From positions 505,321-569,320 of the forward strand of contig MNCI01001065.1 in NCBI GenBank assembly GCA_015680685.1: a stretch of DNA of 64,000 nt. The letters are read 5' to 3'. The position numbers were made by a program, and so were the translations under genes. Source of the DNA: Gnetum montanum. Taxonomy: Eukaryota > Streptophyta > Gnetopsida > Gnetales > Gnetaceae. A model generated the notes under the pieces. That model saw only the letters and a program-made list of their open reading frames with translations, did no database searches and had not been told where the DNA came from. Below, one piece after another: positions 46,201 to 58,264 of the stretch (position 1 is its first letter; the number at the start of each line of letters is the position of its first letter).

Positions 46201-46999
46201 TAATGGGACGCAATATCGCATCCACTACGATATCGCGTCTTCCCCCGCGATATCGTGTATGCGATATTGCAGTGCACCGTCAAATCTATAAATAAGAGAC
46301 AGCTTTCCCTTGTTTCTCATTCTAGGCCTAGACTGTAGCGAAACTCTGGCAATTTTATCTCTCCAGAGATAGAATAATTTCCTTATGCCCGTAGTAGGAG
46401 CTCCAAAGTGAACAGATCTTTATTCGAGCAAATATTATACCTAAACACAAGTTTGTGTGCGACAATAAAGACGAACTTCTTGGATAAACCTTGCAGTGCA
46501 TGGAATAGGCTAAATAGGATTTTATTTATTGTTAATTATTTAAATGCTTTATTAGTCATTAAATCTCTCTCAACCCTTCTCTCCTAGTTAAGTGCACTCA
46601 GTACGACCACTTCAAGCACGTGCGTTACGCTTGGCGGTCCCAGCAACGAATAGCGTTTGGTAACCAAGGTTGCATCGGTCCAGGGTGTGAATGGTAAGTG
46701 GGAACGAATGCTAATGCTAGGTTAATTAAGGCTTAGTTAGTTAGTTAAAGTTAGTAATTAGTCTCTTCACCCTTCACCTCATTAGCATAGAAAATAAAAT
46801 AGAAAAGATATAAAAATCATATACCTCAGACTTAACCATACAACCGTGACAAATACAAGTAAGTCTGGGAAGACAACGAATGATTAACCTTAAGTGTTCC
46901 ATAAAGCGTGTAGGCACTTAGTTTGTGGAGTTCAACCGGATCGTGCGTGTAATGCTCGTATTCATATGGTTGAGTGTAGTGGTACCTTGCCACTTATCA
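46201..46999 (+). repeat. 5' LTR of G2
   Basis: 799 bp. Palindromes are at 46212 (aatatc), 46229, 46249 (gatatc) and 46263 (gatatt), steps 17, 20 and 14. The TATA box tataaata is at 46287-46294. It ends CTTATCA at 46999. Confidence 0.92.
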
Positions 47000-47000
47000 T

Positions 47001-47019
47001 TGGCGCCATTGCCGGGGAC
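47001..47019 (+). other. Primer binding site of G2 (tRNA-Asp type)
   Basis: TGGCGCCATTGCCGGGGAC, one base after the LTR. It is the best-preserved PBS of the family in this window and matches the Athila-type PBS, complementary to a tRNA-Asp 3' end. Confidence 0.85.
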
Positions 47020-47143
47020 TAAGTATTTGTGCGCTAAGTAGAACATAGGAAATTATCCACATCGTTGGGAGCTTAAACGAACCCTTAGGGTTAATTAAAC
47101 GAAAAATTATATAATGGTCAATCAGCACACCGAATAAGACACA

Positions 47144-49093
47144 ATGTCTTCTTCTTCTTCTCACAAAAGCACTTCACCACCTAGGGATCATACAAGTAAC
47201 AGTCGGCAACCTAAAACACATAACCAAAATCTGCTAGTTCCTCAACAATATAGGGTGGTATATACTCATCATGATGAGTATATACCTAATTTTACTTTTA
47301 TCCTCCATCAGGACGAACAACTACGTTGGAGAGATTTGCAAGGTAACATAGTGTTACCTTCAGACCGGGCAATCTCTGACATGCTTCTTCATGCGTTTGC
47401 ACAGATAGGCATGACGGAATTATATGTTGAATATGTTGCAGAATATTTTGACATAAGAGATTACCATCCCACAACAGCGCAATGTCTAAGGGACTCGAGG
47501 CAGGAGAGCCACCATACATTGTTGAAGGGCAAAGGGGCCCCGCACGTCCTAAGTGAAATTGAAGATGGTAAACCACTTATAAGAGGTTCTCTATCGAAAG
47601 ATGTTCCCCCTCCTAATAATAGTGAGGAGGTGGGGTGTTAGAACCTATGCTTCATGATACACAACCCTGGTTCTGATCTCCGTGAACACTAACTGTTCAC
47701 TGAGGGAACAAAAACACATGACAAGGACGAGCACTTAGATCGTCATCACGATTAGGGCTGAAGCCATCGAAGAGAAGGTAAGAAACATCGTCATGGTGAT
47801 GGTTCTCCTTCTTCTTCCCCTTCATCACCCCACTCACCCTCTCCTTCCACATCAGGATGCAGTCACCAAGAGCATAACGGTGAGGATAAGGGTAAGCAAA
47901 ATGAGAGACCTTGATGAGAGAGTTGAGAGAGAGGACGAGGGTAGTCTAGAGAGTCTAGGCATGAAAGAAGGGAAAGTAGGGAACAATGTAGGCATCATAG
48001 ACGTCATGAAAGAGACGATCATGATGAACCCCTACTTGCTACCCGAAGTATGTTAGATATAACGAAGGTAGTTAGAATACCAACAAGGCATCAAAAAGAT
48101 AGTCAGATCAATAGACTAGATATGAAAAATATCCCACACTTCGAAGGGGGATATAACGCTGATCCGCAAAATCATTTACAGGCATTCCACCATGCCTGTG
48201 CCTTGCAAAACATAGAAAATGAATGGCAAAAACTAAAGTTGTTTCCTAGGACACTCATAAAGGAAGCAGAGAGTTGGTATTGGTCCTTAGAACCGAAAAC
48301 CATTAGGAGAAGGAGTACGATGTTAGAATTGTTCAATGATAAATACCAAGCGTACTCCAAAGTGTCTAACTTGCGTAAGCAGATCCAAGGATGGAAGCAA
48401 GGTAATCACAAACCCTTGGATGCTGCCATGGGCCGATATTATGCATTGCTACATCGTTGCTCGGGCCATGGTTACGCACAACGGAATCAACTATGCCACC
48501 TTGTAGATGGGCTAAGACATGAAACTAGGAGAATCCTTGGGACTTATGCTCAAGGGAGATTATCGGAACTTAGATCCCATGAGATTCATCGATTGTTGGA
48601 GCAAGTAGCTAAAGAAGAAGGGGAGCTACAGAAAAGAGAAAGCGCGGAAGAATATAACCGCGATCCTTCTCTCCAGAAGAGGGGAGTGAGATTCTACAAT
48701 GAAGAGGATGAGTCACCACTCGAAGAGTTGGTGAATAGAAAAACCTTGCCACTTCAGAAGTTAACAATAGAGGTGGCAACTAAGGTAGATCAAATACAGG
48801 ACTCCTTGGATAGTAGATTTGAACTTTTCCTAAAAATCATAGGGGAGTCTAAGGAGGAACAAAGTAGTGACAATGGTAAGAAAAAGTGGAGAGATTTAGG
48901 CTATGCACATGCCAAGGGTAAGGGAAAAATGACTATCTCCAATGAGGTTGTGGATTCAGACACAAACAATGATGGTGGATGTGAGATCTACCAATATGAC
49001 CATCCTAAGGGATGTTGTCCAATAATCTCACATCTACAAGAGTCTGGGGTGTATGCACTCAACCTGAGACTTAACAGACAGCAAACACCCTGA
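47144..49093 (+). pseudogene. G2 gag (nearly complete, with stops)
   Basis: The N-terminal part 47144-47641 begins MSSSSSHKSTSPP and ends at a TAG where G1 has CAG. A Ser/Arg/His-rich linker with further stops leads to the core 48050-49093. The core contains the retrotransposon gag fold (IPHFEGGYNADPQNHLQAFH, then EAESWYWSL and LFNDKYQAYSK) and a Glu-rich segment. The zinc box has its second Cys changed to Tyr (CEIY, 48980-48991). A TGA at 49091 (CGT in G1) cuts off the Pro/Gln/Tyr-rich tail. It would form the particle shell; it is the most complete gag of the family in the window. Confidence 0.85.
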
Positions 49094-49659
49094 AGGTTAC
49101 CTTATCCCCAAGGTAACCCAAGGTAGTTCCACCAACCATTAACGTATTATTCAAGTGGAACGCTGCCACAACCTATTAGGCAACACCAGCAGTGGCAACA
49201 CCCACATTCATGGGGGATGCCATAGCCTAGACAACAATACCCTTACCGGCAACCAAACCCATATGGCTACTACGTGCAATAGCCGATTTCTTCAAGTGAC
49301 TCTATGGGTCATGCAACTCCATAACATCACTACCAAGTTTGGGAATATTTTAGAAGGACTCCTTCTCCTCTTGGAGACACTCCACATCCATACCATCCTC
49401 CAAATTCATCCGTCTCTCTTACGCCAGTAGTTCCACTACCTCTTGCTCCAACAATGCAAGGGGAACTCCCCACTCAACCGTAGCAATGTAATGCTACGAG
49501 AGCTGTAAACCTTCAACCTGCTGCTGGTTCTGAAAACCACAAGAAGAGAAGACCTTTCTTCAGAACCAAAAGCCCAGACAAGCTCTCACAACCACAAGCA
49601 GTTGAGTCTATGTACGCTCCTCCAACAAATAAGGCTTCGAAGCACCCTTCAATCCAACA

Positions 49660-50511
49660 ACAGAGCTTAATGCATATGGTTATGTTAACACATACCGTTA
49701 CCAACTGGATCAGGTAGGCCACCTTCCAAGGAAACTCTCTGACCCTGGAAGTCCCTTAATCTACCTCCAAGTCGCTAGGAATGAACCTCATAAGGCTCTT
49801 CTTAACTCAGGTTCTGGAGTCAACTTAATTTCACAAGAAATGTATCAAGCCTGGAACTTGCCTCCACTTAAGAAGAGCAACATTCAACTAGAGTTGGCTA
49901 ACCAATCCATCACCATTCCCTTGGGATTGGTGGAGGACATCATTATCACTGTGTGTGGTTGGTCATACCCAGCTGATTTCCTGGTGATAGAAGTCAACAA
50001 TGACAAAGGGGACTTCCCAATTATAATGGGAAGGGCATGGCTAAGTACAATAGATGCATGCCTAGGGATCCACGATCTTTTCTTGGAAACATCTAAGGTA
50101 AACATTTATGGAAATATTGAGAAGAAGAAAGTTCCATGCATCACATACAGTGACTCATCGGGTGATGACATGGAGGAATGCTCAACACCTCCTACATGCA
50201 ACCGGTGTGCCCTAGAAACTCTGAAACAAAGGTGCCTATATATAGCAACCACACAACAAGTGGACACCATGTGGTTGACAGCTAATCGAAAGAGCAACCC
50301 ACCAACATGCATGGAACAAACTGGGGGAACAACTCATGCCAACAACAAAGGCATAGATGCATTGGAATATGAGCGTCGCCAACTTCCACCCCTTAATCTA
50401 AGAACATCAATTGTAAGAAGTTGGACACTTCTAAGAAATTCAAATAAACGTTCATTATTTTGGATCTCTCCCTTTCCATTCAGTCATGGGGGAGATGGCC
50501 ACCTATGCTAA
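49660..50511 (+). pseudogene. G2 protease and truncated pol linker
   Basis: The frame before ATG 49840 reads LLNSGSGVNLISQ. The catalytic Asp has become Asn (49804-49806), so the retropepsin is dead even though the downstream fold (VEDIIITVCGWSYPADFLVI, FPIIMGRAWLST) is open for 223 codons. The linker IDALEYERRQLPPLNL is followed by SWTLLRNSNKRSLFW, then directly by the post-pol sequence with the PPT-like tract. RT, RNase H and integrase are absent. Confidence 0.82.
50481..50496 (+). other. PPT copy 1 in G2
   Basis: CAGTCATGGGGGAGAT at the end of the truncated pol frame, identical in place to G1 25439 and G4 7373-7388. Confidence 0.7.
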
Positions 50512-50519
50512 TCATTTGG

Positions 50520-52392
50520 GGCCCTTAGTTCTTTTAAGTTTTTGTTTTACATAATTTTGTTTTACACGTTTTTGTTTTGCATATTGTTGTTTTACAAATT
50601 TCTTTAACTTTTCTTGTTTTGTTTTACAATATCGTTTATACCTTTTTCATTTCTTTGTGTGTGTGTTATCCATCTTGTCAAGTTTGTCACCAATAAGTGT
50701 TCTTAATGATGGTATAAACTATTTTCCTATTGATTGCTAATGTTTGATTTTTACCTTCAAGTTACAATGTTGATACTAAGGTATGGTTCTTTTGATATGA
50801 CAAGCAATGAGTCCACTTCATCCATACATCCACAAATTTCTATGGTCTCTCTTGGCTTGGAATTGTATAGTCCTTTTCTAAATAAGAACTATTAATGAAT
50901 CAGTGACTGGGCATGTCTCAAACTAAGGAAGGACTCAAGGATTGAAAAGGGTGTGACTTCAAGGGAACTTGATGCATTTGTGTTGGCCATTTTCTTAGGT
51001 GCCTAGATATTTTTTCTTGAGTTTCTTACTATTTCGACGTTACTTAATTATTGGGAAGCTAAGTTAATAAAAATAACAAAGTCTTTGAATGGTGTGGTTC
51101 TCACGCATAAACACATAAAACAAAAAAAAAGTGAGAATTCAACGCACACCCCTTAGACGAAATAATCATTTGGGCTACAAGCATTGGTTATGGAAATAAA
51201 ATAAAAATGTTTCCTCTAACTAATGCCCTTCTAGCTTCCCATTCTCTCCTCCTTTGTTTCGTCGAATGGTGGAGGCTCTTTGGGGAAGGCATTCTTGTTA
51301 CTTCAAGAGGATGGATTGGCTGAATGCATTAATGCGAAGTCACTGGATGTGGTTTGTTTGAGGCCAAACTTGGAATGGGATCTGCTAAGTCACATTAACC
51401 ATGAAATACACAAGGGGCTGTACACCACCTTGTTCTTGGGATTCCATTCCATTCTCTTCTCTCCATCCTTCTCTCCATTGTTCACCTCATTGCTGGTTGT
51501 ATCATTAGTGTATATCTTGGTTGACGCATTGTTTTCTTTTTAGTAAATTCTTGTGGTTACAAATTTAACTCTTGTTCCAAATGACATTCCCAGAGCCTAC
51601 GGACTCTTTGAATGTGGGTTTGTCAGGGTATTAAGGTTATGAGCCTGCTTTAGGGAGGACCCACTAGCATTCCTATTTGGTGCACCAGTTAAATTCTTTC
51701 CCTTAACATTTTTACAATCAACTTTATTTTGTTCATTTCTATCTTGACATCCATTTCATCGATGTTATAGTTGTCTCTTTTTCTCCATCTCTCTTATTCT
51801 TTATTCTTTCTCCATTCTATCGCTACTGGAGGTTCGCTCTTAGTCATGGGGGTCCAGACCCAATTTTTTTCGATTTTCTCCTAACCCCTACACCTTCGGT
51901 AGTCACCACTATTATATCTCCAGATCCGTATTAGCCATACCACAACTCAGCCAATGGACCTTTCACCGAAGCAAGGTATCAATTACATTATGATTCATTT
52001 ACCCTTGCTAACAAAAGACTGTGTTATGTGTGCAGATGGCAATCATACAACAACGGATTGGATCTAGAGGGAACACTTGGAATGGAGCGGTGCTGAAGCA
52101 TCTATGCAAGGAGCAAGATCAATGGCACACTTACGGATGGACAATGAAAGGCATAATCTTGGCATTGGCAATAGCAAAACTTCTTTCTCTCTCTCTCTCT
52201 TTCTCAGCTATCAAATGAGGCCTGATGTCAAATGTATAAAGTGTTCACTCTTGTTGTCATGAACACTAGTTTTGTCTTGTCTTGTAATGATGATCCATTC
52301 ACATATCATCCCATTCACCGTTAGTTCCATTTGAGTCAATAATCCCATACCATCTCAATGTTTTGTAAGGAACTCGACGATGAGTTTTTATT
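50520..52392 (+). other. Noncoding 3' region of G2 with second PPT copy
   Basis: Collinear with G1 25491-27334. The second PPT copy, TAGTCATGGGGGTC, is at 51841-51854. At 52036 an ATGG follows 'tgtgtgcag', a splice-acceptor-like site, and opens a 60-codon frame (MAIIQQRIGSRGNTWNG) ending near the TC-rich tract at 52190. Confidence 0.6.
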
Positions 52393-52406
52393 TAGTCATG
52401 GGGATA
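52393..52406 (+). other. Terminal PPT of G2
   Basis: TAGTCATGGGGATA, one G shorter than in G1, directly before the LTR start TGATGGG. Confidence 0.85.
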
Positions 52407-53271
52407 TGATGGGATGCGATATCGCATGGGCTGTGATATCGCATACATGATATAGCATTCACCGCGATATCACATCCCTCGCGATATCGCGTCTTCCCCT
52501 ACAATATTGTGAATGCGATATCGCAATATGCCATCAAATCTATAAATAAGAGGCGGCTCTCCCTTGTTTCTTATTCTAGGCCTAGACTGTAGCAAAAATC
52601 TAGCAGTTTTACCTCTCCAGAGATAGAATAATTTCCATGTGCTCGCAGTAGGAGCTCCAAAGTAAATGAACCTTTATTTGAGCAAATATTGTACCTGAAC
52701 ACAAGTTTGTGTATGGCAATAAAGACGAACTTCTTGGATAAACCTTGCAGTGCATGGAATAGGCTAAATAGGATTTTATTTATTTTTATTTACTATTAAT
52801 TATTTAAATGCTTTATTAGTCATTAAATCTCTCTCAACCCTTCTCTCCTAGTTAAGTGCACTCAGTACGACCACTTTGAGCACGTGCGTTACACTTGGTG
52901 ATCCCAGCAACGAATAGCATTTGGTAACCAAGGTTGCATCGATTCAAGGTGTGAACGGTAAGTGGGAATGGATGCTGATGCTAGGTTGATTAAGGCTTAG
53001 TTAGTTAGTTAGTTAAAGTTAGTAATTAGTCTCTTCACCCTTCACCTCATTAGCATAGGAGATAAAATAGAAAAGATATAAAAATCATATACCTCAGACT
53101 TACTTAATGATACAACCGCGACAAATACAAGTAAGTCTAGGAAGACAACGAATGATTAACCTTAAGTGTTCCATAAGGTGTGTAGGTACTTAGTCTTTGG
53201 AGTTCGACTAGATCATGTGTGTAAAGCTCATATTCGTATGGTTGAGTATAGGGGTACCTTGCCACTCATCA
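52407..53271 (+). repeat. 3' LTR of G2 with expanded palindrome array
   Basis: 865 bp. Seven palindrome units start at 52418, 52435, 52449, 52466, 52483, 52503 and 52517 (steps 17, 14, 17, 17, 20, 14). The last four reproduce the 17-20-14 pattern of the 5' LTR, so three units are extra here. The TATA box is at 52541-52548. Confidence 0.92.
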
Positions 53272-53276
53272 GTGAT

Positions 53277-54693
53277 GTCTTTGTTATGTTCCCATAATTG
53301 AAAAATCTTCTTTAATTCTTTGTTCAAATCAAAATGTGATTATGCTAGCCTCTTCAACTTTTAAGCACCACCTTCAAAAATCCCTAAAGTTAGGGCCATG
53401 GTGTTGTGCCAACCACTTAGTTACATGTAGCCATAGTGTGGATAATGTGGCATCCATTTTTTTACCATTAGATCATGCTAAAAGGAAAATGGTCTTGAGG
53501 TGCTTCCATATGATGACTTTTTGAAGGATACTCCATGCCTTCTTAAGCTATCTTACAAACCATAAAAGCCCTACTTATTTTGATGAGTAAGCAACGATGA
53601 TATTAATGGTGGATGATATTTTGAAATTTTGGTTGGGGCTGGCCCCTAAGTTTTACAAGTTGAGTTAACCACCTCTTTATGATGTTTCTCATGCTTACAA
53701 TCCACAAACCTTTAAATTGCTAAATTTATGTTTTTTTTTGTTCCCCCTAACAAGAGTAGTCTTTTCCTAGGTTCTACTCTCTTGCAAATGAAATTAAGGG
53801 TGATGTTGTTTGTAGAGGTGATGATTGGTTGTGGTGGCAAAACAATGATGGATGCAAAGAGCGATGGCTTGTATGATAATTTTGGCAAGCAAGACATTGG
53901 GTAGGGCACCTCATGTGATACACTATTAATTTTTTTCACTTAACATCTAGGAGATAAGATATAGACAAGTGCAAAATGATGGAGGCCTGAATCTAATTTG
54001 TACCATTTTGGAGTACTAGCTTTGATCATAATACTGCATTAAATGAATCTAATTCTTCAAAGTGGGGGAATTGAGCATTCATGATTCAAATTGTGTTTAG
54101 GTGTATAAGTATGTGCAAAGACCAGGTATAGATTTGTAGGTCAGAATGCAAATTAAAATATAATAAAATATTTAAATTATGTTTTTCTTTATTTATTTTA
54201 CATTTTAGATTTATTAAATGTTATTTTTAATTTCATTTAAATTAAAAATATCACTGGTGAATCTAATGCACTTCTGTTCATGGTCCCACTTCTAATATGT
54301 ATTATACTTTTAGGATTCACAAATCACTGGTGCTTAACAATAATGGTATCATTCACATATTTTTGTAGTAGTACCCACCTATGTTAGAAACATATCTAAC
54401 TATAGAAATTATTATAAACAAATAGGAGAATGGAGGGTCCCTTTGGTGTAGGTCTCTTTCTAGAGTAAATAATTGTTATTGAATGTCATTAACTAAGATG
54501 ATAAATCTTTTTGTGTAAGATGAAGTAAATGCACTTAAGTTACCATGCTAGGAAGACCAACTTAGCCATGATTACAAGGAGAGCCTCACAACTCACACTA
54601 TCATACACTTTTTCACGATTGATTTTGATTACCATGATTATTCTCTTTGTGTTATATGCCTAGTTGATGTTTTCATATATTGTGATGATATTG
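53277..54693 (-). pseudogene. LINE-2 ORF2 RT and post-RT piece
   Basis: On the minus strand, close to the G5 insertion, the frame reads NNIITIYENIN, then MVIKINREKVYDSVSCEALL, matching the IxLDxxKAYDxVxW block of plant LINE RT. Further on, 53712-53939 has NFICKRVEPRKRLLLLGG, the post-RT 'FLW.G' region. The catalytic YADD box was not found in a readable frame. It is interrupted on the right by G5 and on the left by G2. Confidence 0.65.
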
Positions 54694-54698
54694 TTTAT
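54694..54698. repeat. Left target duplication of G5
   Basis: TTTAT, repeated at 58260-58264. Confidence 0.8.
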
Positions 54699-55405
54699 TG
54701 ATAGGGAGCTCACTGGTTTTGGACTACTGGGATTTATCATACAAATCATAATGCAATCTACTCATAAGCTTCAAGGATGATGTTGAGTGGATTACCAAGA
54801 AAGCTTACATATGTCATTACATTCAAGAAATATAAAAGATATTATAATACATATGATACAATTATAACCCATGTTTCCATCATGGTAGATAGAGAAAAAT
54901 ATTTATAACTTTATGTTTTATAATTTTTTTTTGATTTTATCTTTATAAGAAACAAGTAATAAACAAACGCACATTGCAAACCCACCTAGAAATAGGGGCA
55001 ATCCTTGTGTTGCAATCCCTCAAGGAAAAAGGTGTAACACCACACAAAAATACAAATAAGATGACTCTTAGTTATAACCTCAATGGTCCAACACCATGCC
55101 ATAAAGTTGTGACTTCTTTAGGTAAGGTTGAATCATCACAACTTATCAAAATAAGAAATAAATAAATATTTTTATGGTTTTAATGTTTTATGATGTTTTT
55201 GGTATTTTGATATTTAAGGCATCAATGGTGCAAAAAAATAAGGAAAAACTATAATCCTTATTCACCTCACAAACATTGGACTCTACATTGAACAAATGGT
55301 TCTAGGCTACATAAGCAAGATAGTACTTTGACAGAGTCTAGCCACACTTGTGAAAGCAATAATTCAACACTCATACAAAATAGGAAAAGAAATCTTACCT
55401 AAGGA
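54699..55405 (-). repeat. 3' LTR of G5, U3 missing
   Basis: Collinear with 57024-57715 of the right LTR (for example 'tttatcatacaaatcata' and 'aaataaataaatattttta' in both). Similarity stops at about 55405, where the other LTR still has about 540 bp of U3 and promoter. Confidence 0.75.
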
Positions 55406-55799
55406 AGGAAGATGAAACACCACCTAGAAAATGCATGTTGTAACCTGTAGCCTTCACCATCCAACTTGAGGTAAGATTTTATTGTAAATGTAAGGTTGGT
55501 AGGCCATGAGTTGCAATCTTGCATACTTTAACTTTTTGGGATTGAAAAATGCCTCATAAGTTGTTGCTGCCTCACTTCCCAAGTGGAAAAAGTAATGTCA
55601 TGTCTATATTTGGACTTGGGAAAAATGCCTCGGGGGCTGCCAAATTTGCATTTTCATTGATTTTTGTGGTGTATAGCCTCAATTACACTGGAACCACCTA
55701 CACCCAGTGTAAAATTCACATTTTTTATCTTCTATCTCCATAATGGCTCACAATTATACTTCTTTACTAAATGTCTCTTCTACCCTTTACCTTCCATGC

Positions 55800-56900
55800 T
55801 ATTAATGATGTTTAAGAATGCTTTGATATGGACCATAGACTCGTGCACCTATCTCATCATATACATCTCCATATACTCTCTCATTTCTTGCCTTAGTCCT
55901 TCTAGTATGTGCATTAACTACTCTACTTGGCTGAAATCATGGTTTGAATAGTGGTAAGTAATTTTCATGTACCACTTCATGTTGATGTTGAGGGGATTAC
56001 GAGCTTCTTACCTTCATCTAGCCATCTCTTTCCAGATGTTTGAACTTCAAGCATAGGTTTGGAATTTTGTATAAAATATTTTGACCATGTCTATCCACTT
56101 TTGAATTGATCTAGAAGACAAGAATTTATACCGGGTTTTTGCATGCTCAATGAAGGGGTGGGAAAATAACTATATAACTTCTACCAATCATTCATAATTC
56201 CTTAGATATAGTAAGCATTATCAAGGGCTTGCACATAGAGTTTGGGATCATCACTAGTATACCCTCTATATGTTGGTACATCAACCATATTGATTCATTT
56301 GATTTGTTATTGTGAACGTGCTCCCTTGGAATATGTTAAACTTTTTTCAACTTGTGATAATTACCCCAATTAAACAAAGGAGAATTATCATTACCTCCAG
56401 TGGGCCTAAATAAATGCAAATGCTAGAACTAGCAAATGGTATCATCATGCTAAGCTATACTCAGAGTAAAGGTACCTAACTAGAGCCTTGAATATAAGCT
56501 AACTCTTTTTCTTTTTTATCTACTTTAGCTTTCTACTCCCCATATGAATGATTAGATGAAAATCTATGACCAAACTCTTATTTTTCCATTTAACTTTGAA
56601 GATCTACAAAGCCTCATAATCATTAAACATGAGCTCATGAGATTTGTATGTAATGCATTCATCCTCTAGACCCATATTAATCAAGACTTTAATGAATTCA
56701 TTTAGTACAACCACAATTGGATCCCTTGAGAACTTGTCATGAGAAACTCTTCATCTTCACCACTTATCTTGATGATAATCCAACACAATGAGTAGGAGGA
56801 TCTCATCCTTAGAGTGCTCAAAGGTGCTAAAAGCCCATCATCATTTTGGTTCATTATTAGATATCTTTGATGAGCTCTTAGCACCATCTACCATCTCATT
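55800..56900 (-). pseudogene. G5 gag remnant
   Basis: The minus strand near 56040-56110 reads WIDMVKIFYTKFQTYA, resembling the 'SW..L...F...F' region of Gypsy gag. It is followed by a Glu/Met-rich, probably helical stretch (ILEGLRQEMREYMEMYMMR, 55830-55915). An upstream frame (56702-56887) may be the N-terminus. No protease, RT or integrase motif is seen in the rest of the interior. Confidence 0.55.
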
Positions 56901-57003
56901 TGTGTCCACAACCTACACATACATAATACTAAAAAATACACTTGATTTGAATAAAATTTAAAATTAAGAATATACAAGTATTTTTGGATAATTCACAAAT
57001 ACA

Positions 57004-57023
57004 CTTCCTAGCAATAGTACCAA
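57004..57023 (-). other. Primer binding site of G5
   Basis: The minus strand reads TTGGTACTATTGCTAGGAAG. Aligned to the G2 PBS, nearly all differences are C/T or G/A transitions, so it is a strongly deaminated tRNA-Asp-type PBS. Confidence 0.65.
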
Positions 57024-58259
57024 TGATAGAAGCCCCACTGGTTTTTGACCAATGGAATTTATCATACAAATCATAGGGTAATTTGGTCATAAGCTTTGAT
57101 AATGATATTGAGTGGATTGCTACGAACACTCACATATATCATTGTGTTCAAGAAATATGAAAGGTATTATAATAAATATAATGCACCTATAACCTATATT
57201 ATCATGGTGGGAGATAGAAAAAATATTTATAATTTTATGTTTTATAATTTTTATGGATTTTATCTTTACAATAAATAAGTAATAAATACACACATATTGT
57301 AATCCCACCAAGGAATAGGGACAATGCTTGTGTTGAAATCCCTCAAGAGGATAGGTGCAACACCACATACAAATTCAAATAAAATGGTTCTTAGTCACAA
57401 CCTTGATGATCCAACATCATGCCATATAGGTGTGAACTCCCTGAGTAAGTTTGAATCATCACATCTTATGAGAATGAGAAATAAATAAATATTTTTATGG
57501 TTTTAAAATTTTATGACGTTTTTGATATTTTAATATTTAAGGTATTAACAATGCAAAAAAATGAGGAAACATCATAAGCTTTATTCATTAAACAACTACT
57601 GGACTCCACATCGAGTAAACGATTGTGGGATACGTAAGCAAGGTAGTACTTTGAAAGAGTATAGCTACACTTGTGAAAGCGATGACTTCAAACACATAAA
57701 AAATAAGGAAAGAATCATTTACACAAAGGAGAAAGAGCTCTTCATACCAAATCAAAATATAAAAGCCAAAAGAAACTGCTTAGAATCAAGTTTGTCCTAT
57801 GTGAAGCTTATCCTAGGTATTTATAGTTTTCGCAACATAATAGCATGGGTTCACTAATGTCCAAGAATCAACAAAGGTCCATCAACATAGCCTAATATCT
57901 AAGGATATAAAAAAGAAGGTCAGGAGACAAAGGTGGCCAAATTAGGCTATCAAGGAGATGCATTAATGCCTTTGCATTGATGCACGAGGTGTGTTAACAT
58001 AGGAAATCTAGTGCAACCTTGCCCCTTTACACTTTACCATCTTTTTTCAAATGAATTTGAGACATTAGGAAACATGTTGGGAACTTTCAAGTGTCTCCAT
58101 ATGAAGCTAGAAAAATCCCAAGAAACCCAAACATGCATCAAACCTGCAAGTATGAACTAGAATGCTATGATGCAAACCTAGAAGGTAGAAACCTTACCCA
58201 TATGCATGAAAATCATAACCATAGGATACATGATACACATCCCACTTGATGACTCATCA
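57024..58259 (-). repeat. 5' LTR of G5
   Basis: 1236 bp, longer than the other LTRs here. TATA-like rc of 'tatttatag' lies at about 57818-57826. It ends (minus start) at CTCATCA, 58259. No clear palindrome array remains. Confidence 0.78.
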
Positions 58260-58264
58260 TTTAT

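Larger units (their letters stand above)
46201..53271 (+). mobile_element. Non-autonomous Athila-like element G2 (gag-protease only)
   Basis: A complete 7.1 kb sister of G1 with a perfect GTGAT target duplication. LTRs are 46201-46999 and 52407-53271. It keeps the full gag core that G1 lost. It has the same pol deletion junction as G1, the same three PPT copies and a longer palindrome array in its 3' LTR. The first dinucleotide of the 5' LTR is TA instead of TG. It interrupts LINE-2. Confidence 0.92.
54699..58259 (-). mobile_element. Gag-only Gypsy element G5 with one truncated LTR
   Basis: Minus-strand element of 3.6 kb inside LINE-2. It has TSD TTTAT and outer ends TGATAG (54699) and CTCATCA (58259). 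The right LTR (5' LTR, 57024-58259) is complete. The left copy matches it only from 54699 to about 55405 and lacks the U3 half, and no PPT is seen. A decayed tRNA-Asp-type PBS lies at 57004-57023. The interior has gag-like sequence only. Confidence 0.78.

Noticed and set aside
47001-47019. tRNA gene fragment
   Set aside because: The tRNA-like match is only the 3'-terminal complement expected of a primer binding site next to an LTR.
52418-52523. Helical phasing of the GATATC array
   Set aside because: Steps of 14, 17 and 20 bp do not match multiples of 10.5 bp; only the 3-bp increment is supported.
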